DNA of 18,076 nt from contig JAOZLU010000019.1 of NCBI GenBank assembly GCA_029934695.1, positions 6,721 through 24,796 of the forward strand, given 5' to 3'. This DNA is from Desulfobacterales bacterium (GTDB lineage Bacteria > Desulfobacterota > Desulfobacteria > Desulfobacterales > 4be13). This document shows, in pieces, positions 13,865 to 18,076 of the stretch. The notes beneath the pieces are model-generated. The model did no database searches. It was not told the origin of the DNA and worked only from the letters and a program-made list of their open reading frames with translations. The position numbers and the translations under genes were made by a program. How positions within the stretch are numbered: position 1 is the first letter of the stretch; each line of letters opens with the position of its first letter.

Positions 13865-14028
13865 CTGATTATAACAGATTAAGGGGAGCCTCGGACCTGA
13901 ACCACGGGCGTGACAGTAAAAACCGCAGAGGGCCGCAGAGAACCGCAGAGAAAACAGTAAGAACTCTGCGGCTCTCTGTGGTTGTAAAAAGCATCCCGGG
14001 CACAGTCCCTTAAATCCGTTATAATCAG
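13865..14028. mobile_element. 164-bp MITE with 8-bp target-site duplication
   Basis: The terminal inverted repeats begin CTGATTATAAC (13865-13875) and end GTTATAATCAG (14018-14028). The similarity continues for about 21 bp with one mismatch and one gap (GATTAAGGG / CCCTTAAATC). The flanks are an identical AAGACCGT at 13857-13864 and 14029-14036, a clean 8-bp duplication. The interior (about 13919-13985) holds CCGCAGAG tandem units facing CTCTGCGG. There is no coding capacity. Confidence 0.8.
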
Positions 14029-14036
14029 AAGACCGT

Positions 14037-14424
14037 AATTGAAATTAGTGATTCACCTATTTCCACAGAAAGAGAAAGATGTCAATGGGGGAGGGAGTAT
14101 TCAGGGGTAGCAATCTGACATATCAGGGGGGGGGATTTTTGACTCTGGTACTTTTCCTGTTTTCTTGTTATACAAGAAATTATAAAAACAGGAGCGGGAA
14201 AGAAACCGGCTTTTTCGGCAGGGGGAAACGACTCATTTTTGGGGAAAAAGCCGAGTTTCTTTTTTTGTACGGGGCAAAAGATGAGCGGGGAAAGAAACCC
14301 GACTTTTTCCTGAATGGGATAGTCTGTGAAAAAAAAGCCAGGTTTTTTTCCCACTGAAATTCCCTGCTGGCACAACGCTCCATTTTTGCACTCCGTCTTG
14401 CAGGGCGTTTTAATGTTCTGAATA
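14037..14424. other. gene-free repeat field
   Basis: I see no gene. After 150 bp of ordinary AT-rich sequence with a G9 run near 14127, it is dominated by repeats of the GAAACCCGACTTTTTCC family (14188-14352). Open frames on both strands here consist of repeated Lys-Pro-Gly-Phe-Phe-type words and are translations of the repeat. Confidence 0.7.
14188..14352. repeat. cluster of GAAACCCGACTTTTTCC-family repeats, copies 3-6
   Basis: At least four related arms alternate in orientation: GAAACCGGCTTTTTCGG, GGAAAAAGCCGAGTTTC, GAAACCCGACTTTTTCC and AAAAAAGCCAGGTTTTT. The words TTTTTTTGT and ATGAGCGGG between them are the same as in the copy at 71-127. Confidence 0.7.
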
Positions 14425-14866
14425 TCAGGAAGGGGGATTGCTGACTGGCCTGAAATCCTTTTTTACACTCCTTGCAGATAAGAAGGGGATTGTTTCAAGC
14501 TTCTCTTCCAAAATCCCAAACAGATGGCTGTATGAACGGAACTGCTTCTGGGCAATGAGTTCGATGAAGGAGCGGTCCGCAATGTCGGAATCTCCGCCCA
14601 GGTTTCTCAGAACGGAATTTTTCATGAACACTGGCAAAATCGAAAGGGTACGCACTGATTCTCTGGATGGCCGCTGAACTGGAAATCAAAGGTTTTCCAG
14701 TGGACATAGCTTCAAGTACTTTATTCTGAACCCCCCTTTCAATCCGAAGGGAAATGAGGCAAATACCTGATAATAATCTTATATCTTCTGCAAAACCGGT
14801 CATGATAATTTCATAATAATTACGCCAGATTCTGCACTTCCGCCTTGGGATTGCCAAAATTTCCAG
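14425..14866 (-). pseudogene. decayed glycosyltransferase, Stp1-like (exosortase-associated) C-terminal part
   Basis: Three frames have to be joined: GNPKAEVQNLA (from 14864); then NYYEIIMTGFAEDIR and ICLISLRIERGVQNKVLEAMSTG with KPLISSSAAIQ (14820-14660); then IADRSFIELIAQKQFRSYSHLFGILEEKLE (about 14590-14490). The middle part, G.AEDIR then PLRI.RG.QNKVLEAM..GKP, is the nucleotide-sugar site of a GT-B family 4 transferase. It closely fits the exosortase-A-associated Stp1 type (from memory, TIGR03087). The N-terminal half is missing, and a palindrome (14853-14881) marks the break. The gene lies close to a PrsT-type lipoprotein gene, which suggests a former PEP-CTERM/exosortase polysaccharide locus. 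Confidence 0.68.
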
Positions 14867-14881
14867 CAGGAAAATTTTGGC
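14853..14881. repeat. palindrome, GCCAAAATTT family
   Basis: GCCAAAATTTCC (14853-14864) faces GGAAAATTTTGGC (14869-14881), giving a stem of about 12 bp with one bulge and a 4-nt loop. It lies at the broken 5' end of the glycosyltransferase remnant. GTGCCAAAATTTAT at about 15269 is a solo half-copy. Confidence 0.65.
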
Positions 14882-15155
14882 CGAACAGCTCCAAAACCAG
14901 AGGTGGCGGTTGTGATCTGCAATCCCTCCTGAATGTTCAAATAAATTTATTTAATTATTTCAAAATATTATAAAAATTTTGAAATTCAAAAAAATTTTCT
15001 GATCCCAAAAATGTTAAGTTGCCCATTTTTTTGTTGCATTTATCCACGCCAAATTGTAACAATATGATTTATATGAGATGGGATGATTGTTTTCTGAGCC
15101 TGAATGATACCTGAATGATATCAGATAAGCTTTGTTTCCACCATCTTAAATATTA

Positions 15156-15233
15156 TCAGCAGATTGAAAAAAGCTCCTGCCGGATTTGCCGATCCGGACC
15201 GGCGTTTTTTTTCATAGCTTTTCGATCTGCTGA
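15156..15233 (+). terminator. nested palindrome containing a terminator-like hairpin
   Basis: The outer arms are TCAGCAGATTGAAAAAAGCT (15156-15175) and AGCTTTTCGATCTGCTGA (15216-15233). Inside, GCCGG/CCGGC (15179-15183 / 15199-15203), or alternatively CCGGAT/ATCCGG, is followed by T8 at 15205-15212. The inner part looks like a plus-strand intrinsic terminator, yet there is no gene upstream on that strand. Confidence 0.6.
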
Positions 15234-15343
15234 ATTATAATTCAATGCTTCGGGCAGTTGTTTCAGGTGCCAAAATTTATAAACAGGAAGTTGTAGAAAC
15301 TGTCCCAAGTGTTGATAATTATTCATTTATAAATTTCTGCTTT

Positions 15344-15389
15344 GGCATAGCAGCTTCTTCTGAAGAGCAGCTTCTGAAGTTGCTATGTC
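15344..15389 (+). other. hairpin with G-U pairs upstream of prsT
   Basis: GGCATAGCAGCTTC (15344-15357) pairs along its full 14 bp with GAAGTTGCTATGTC (15376-15389) if two G-U pairs are allowed. Wobble pairs in an otherwise perfect stem suggest that RNA folding is what is conserved. The 18-nt loop again contains CAGCTTCT. Confidence 0.5.
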
Positions 15390-15555
15390 AACAAGTCGGA
15401 ATGGCCACCTGATATATTCCCCCGGACTTTCATGGTCTGTTTGCGACCAACAGGCCAAGTTTCGCAGGAATGACATTATGAATGAGATTTTTCTTTGATT
15501 CTTATTCTGATATTTGGATAACCCTTAATTTTTAAATTTTTAACGGAGGTAAAAA

Positions 15556-17862
15556 ATGAAGTGTCTGAAACAAGTTTTTTCTCTTTTTCTGATAATTGCA
15601 TTTATTGCGGTCTGTGGTTGCAGAGAATCTGAGGAAGAAAAAAAGGCGGCCGCTGAAAAAGAGAAAGTCGCTTACCTTGAAAAGGGTAAGGCGTATTTTG
15701 ACAAAGGGGAGTATAAAAACGCAGAGATTGAGTTGAAGAATGCGGTAAAGATTGACCCCAAATATGTTGCTGCCCGTCTGAAACTGGGAGAGACTTATCT
15801 TAAACTCGCAAAGGCTGAAGAGACGTTCATGGAATATCTGAGGGTTGAAAGTCTTGACCCGGATAATATGGATGCCAAGTTCAAGCTTGCAACATTCTAT
15901 TTCCTTGGCAGAGAATTTGAGGAGGCCAAAAAAAGAGTGAACGCTGTTCTGGAAAAGGATCAGAACCATATTGACGCGCTGTTTCTGTCTGCCGGTATTA
16001 TGGAGCAGGAGAACAAACTTGCCGAGGCTGAATCTGTATTTGAAAAAATTCTCGCGATTGACAGCAGTCAGGCCAAAGCTTATCCCGCGCTTGCCCGTGT
16101 GCTGGAACGTCAGGAAAAATCTGATGAAGCGGAAATTTCCCTGAAAAAAGCGGTTGAACTTGATCCAAAGTCCGTAAAAGCCCGGCTTGCTCTTTTCAGC
16201 TTCTATGTCAGTAAAAAGAAATTTGACCTTGCAGAAGCCCAAGTGAAAAAAGCCATTGGAATGAATCCGAAAGATGCAAGGTTGCATATTGTCCTTGGTA
16301 ATTTTTATTTCAGGCAGAAAAGTAATGAAAATGCAGAGACTGCATATCTGAAGGCCATTGAGACTGACCCTGAAAACATTAAACTGTATATGGTCACAGG
16401 CAGATTTTACGATATCACCGGTAAGAAAGACAAGACGCTTTCCATGTATAAAAAAGCCCTTGATCTTCAGCCTGAGGATATCGGCGTAAAGCATACCATC
16501 GCCAGATTCCACTTCAAAAACGGAAACCCGGATGAAGCTGAAAAATACGTTTCAGAGATTTTGGAAAAAAATCCCACATATCCTCCGACCCTTATGCTGA
16601 AAGGAGAACAGCTTGTAGCCAAGCGGAATTTTGATGAATCAGTCAAACTGTTTGAGCAGGTGCTCCAAGAAGAGCCCAAGTCTGAACGCGCCCATTATTT
16701 TAAGGGAGTTTCTCTCTTTGGAAAGGGTGATATAAGAGAAGCAAAGATATCACTTGAAGAGGCGGTCAGATTACAGCCGACATACGTGCAGGCAAAGCTT
16801 CTGCTGGGGGACATTTATCTCCGTGAACGAAATGTTGACTTGGCTCAGAAGGAGAGTCAGGAAGTTCTGGCACTTGATCCTGAAAATTATCAGGCCAGAA
16901 TGATACTGGGAAACACCTACATGTATCAGAAAAAATTCGATGAAGCAAAGGCGTTGTTTGAGTCATTGACAAAAACGTCTCCTGAAAATCCTGCCGGTTA
17001 TTATCGTCTCGGCCTGCTGTATCGGATGCAGAAAGATTACGGAACTGCCATGACAAATTTTGAAAAGGCGATTTCTATCAATCCCAGGCTCATGGATGTG
17101 TTTACCAATATTGTTCTTTTGTACGCGGGGGATAAGAAATTTGACAAAGCACTCAGGATGTGCGACCAGCAGTTGAAAAGGGTGTCCGAATCCCCTGCTT
17201 CCATGGCCATTATCTATAATATAAAAGGGGGAATTTACCTTTCACAGGGGAAAAAGGCGGACGCGGAAAAAGCATTCAAAAAAGGTTTGGAAAAAAATCC
17301 GAATCTCATGCGCGCATATTATGCACTGGCCAGAATATATCTCATGGACAAAAAAGAGGATAAGGCGATTGAGCAGTATAAAGTCATCCTTGAAAAGAAT
17401 CCCATGCAGGCAGGCCCTCACATGCTGTTGGGGACAATTTACGATATGCAGAAAAAATTTGACCTTTCGGAGAAGCATTACAGAAAAGCGCTCGAAATCA
17501 ATCCCCGCTTCGCTCCGGCAGCAAACAATCTCGCTTATCTGCTGGCCGAACATAAAAACGAGCTTAACGTGGCTCTGGGGTTTGCCCGGGAAGCAAGGAA
17601 ACTGCTTCCCAACGATCCCGGTGTGATGGATACCCTCGGATGGATCTATTATAAAAAGGAGCTGTATGACGGTGCCATACTGGAACTTGAGGACAGTGCC
17701 AAAAAGCTCCCTGAAAATGCAACGGTGCGCTATCATCTCGGCATGGCCTATTACAAAAAAGGAGACAAAGACCGTGCCAGGGAAGAGTTGAAAAAGGCCC
17801 TTGAACTGAATAAAAATTTTGAAGGGGCAGACGAGGCAAAGAAAGTACTCTCTGAACTTTAA
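15556..17862 (+). CDS. prsT: PEP-CTERM system TPR-repeat lipoprotein (PrsT-like)
   Basis: 768 residues. A signal peptide (MKCLKQVFSLFLIIAFIAVCGC) ends in the lipobox V-C-G-C with Cys22 as the lipidated residue. A short charged linker (EEEKKAAAEKEK) is followed by about 20 consecutive TPR units to the C-terminus, many with the L..G..Y...A...F.kAl..dP pattern. This is the layout of the PEP-CTERM-associated TPR lipoprotein family (PrsT, from memory TIGR02917), envelope proteins encoded in exosortase and exopolysaccharide loci. Typical members have about 900 residues, so this one is somewhat short. The start ATG 15556 has a strong Shine-Dalgarno GGAGG (15545-15549). The exosortase, PrsK and PrsR genes are not in the window, but an Stp1-like remnant lies just upstream. 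Other long TPR lipoproteins remain an alternative. Confidence 0.82.
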   Translation: MKCLKQVFSLFLIIAFIAVCGCRESEEEKKAAAEKEKVAYLEKGKAYFDKGEYKNAEIELKNAVKIDPKYVAARLKLGETYLKLAKAEETFMEYLRVESLDPDNMDAKFKLATFYFLGREFEEAKKRVNAVLEKDQNHIDALFLSAGIMEQENKLAEAESVFEKILAIDSSQAKAYPALARVLERQEKSDEAEISLKKAVELDPKSVKARLALFSFYVSKKKFDLAEAQVKKAIGMNPKDARLHIVLGNFYFRQKSNENAETAYLKAIETDPENIKLYMVTGRFYDITGKKDKTLSMYKKALDLQPEDIGVKHTIARFHFKNGNPDEAEKYVSEILEKNPTYPPTLMLKGEQLVAKRNFDESVKLFEQVLQEEPKSERAHYFKGVSLFGKGDIREAKISLEEAVRLQPTYVQAKLLLGDIYLRERNVDLAQKESQEVLALDPENYQARMILGNTYMYQKKFDEAKALFESLTKTSPENPAGYYRLGLLYRMQKDYGTAMTNFEKAISINPRLMDVFTNIVLLYAGDKKFDKALRMCDQQLKRVSESPASMAIIYNIKGGIYLSQGKKADAEKAFKKGLEKNPNLMRAYYALARIYLMDKKEDKAIEQYKVILEKNPMQAGPHMLLGTIYDMQKKFDLSEKHYRKALEINPRFAPAANNLAYLLAEHKNELNVALGFAREARKLLPNDPGVMDTLGWIYYKKELYDGAILELEDSAKKLPENATVRYHLGMAYYKKGDKDRAREELKKALELNKNFEGADEAKKVLSEL

Positions 17863-18076
17863 ACATGGACGTGTCTGGTGTCAGCAATAATCAGTATCAG
17901 CGACTACTGCCGGAACATTGCGGACACTGCCGGAGAATAACTCCCGGACGGGGTTTGCAACCCCGTCCGGGACGCTTTGCCAGATGAATACTGCCGGGGT
18001 TTGCAATACTGCCGGAGAATAACTGCCGGAGAATAACTGCCGGACGGGGTTTGCAACCCCGTCCGGGACGCTTTGC
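17863..18076. repeat. REP-like hairpin cluster at window end, copies 4 and 5
   Basis: CCCGGACGGGGTT (17943-17955) / AACCCCGTCCGGG (17959-17971), loop TGC, forms a 13-bp stem. The second copy has arms 18040-18051 and 18055-18066. Both are followed by GACGCTTTGC, and the window ends exactly there. Between and before them the 14-mer ACTGCCGGAGAATA is repeated (about 17926, 18009, 18023 and part at 18037). The 80 bp directly after prsT hold nothing recognisable. Confidence 0.88.

Larger units (their letters stand above)
14885..15543. other. non-coding region upstream of prsT
   Basis: About 660 bp without a supported gene. It starts very AT-rich (14940-15060), then contains a long nested palindrome (15156-15233) and a second hairpin with G-U pairs (15344-15389). 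A weak sigma-70-like pair, TTGATT (15495-15500) and GATAAC (15517-15522) with 16-bp spacing, lies 34 bp before the prsT start. A structured RNA or leader is possible. Confidence 0.55.

Noticed and set aside
14079..14375. Open frames on both strands with KPGFF-type words
   Set aside because: They only read through the GAAACCCGACTTTTTCC repeat cluster.
15532..16512. 326-codon open frame on the minus strand opposite prsT
   Set aside because: The Phe-rich product reflects antisense reading of Lys/Glu-rich TPR codons. The sense strand has the signal peptide, TPRs and Shine-Dalgarno.

Overview
The window looks like chromosomal DNA of an anaerobic deltaproteobacterium (Desulfobacterota, perhaps the Desulfobacterales/Desulfonema neighbourhood). 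This is inferred from the gene content: an OleA/OleB pair, menaquinone synthesis by the futalosine route, DUF29 proteins, a TRAP-transporter remnant, a thrombospondin-type-3/beta-helix surface protein and a PEP-CTERM-type TPR lipoprotein. The dense load of short repeats between genes also fits. No 16S rRNA or other taxonomic marker is present, so the assignment is soft.

Left part (about 490-4913, all + strand): oleA, oleB, a DUF29 gene, mqnE and mqnA form a compact run. OleA (thiolase-fold Claisen condensation) and OleB (alpha/beta-hydrolase, beta-lactone decarboxylation) are the first and last enzymes of long-chain olefin synthesis, but oleC and oleD are not next to them. mqnE and mqnA act in the futalosine pathway and overlap by ATGA. 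Four gene starts in this run carry different 7-bp tandem repeats, and three of those starts lack a good Shine-Dalgarno sequence.

Middle (about 5236-10105, all - strand): this is mostly a gene graveyard. It holds the last 100 codons of a TRAP large permease, a TPR protein frameshifted in a homopolymer, an RHS/YD-repeat remnant, two or three small membrane or secreted proteins upstream of a clear terminator, a YiiX-like permuted NlpC/P60 protein with a missing N-terminus, and a beta-helix/FN3/thrombospondin-3 surface protein broken at both ends and internally.

Right-middle (10106-12929, - strand): the apparently intact gmd-fcl operon makes GDP-L-fucose from GDP-mannose. It has a strong sigma-70-like promoter at 12900-12929, a palindromic repeat in its 5' leader, another palindrome between the genes and three REP-like hairpins after fcl. 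From 13000 to 14900 there is a second DUF29-like gene cut at its 5' end by a 381-bp MITE-like element. A 164-bp MITE with an 8-bp target duplication lies beside it, followed by a field of palindromic repeats and a decayed glycosyltransferase resembling the exosortase-associated Stp1 family. The rightmost gene (15556-17862, + strand) is a 768-residue TPR lipoprotein of the PEP-CTERM PrsT type, preceded by a strongly structured non-coding region. The window ends inside another cluster of the REP-like hairpins.

The most unusual signals are in non-coding structure rather than in a new enzyme system: at least six families of short palindromic or tandem repeats, two non-autonomous transposon-like elements with defined ends, and nested palindromes ahead of prsT. 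I saw no convincing new defence or biosynthetic system.
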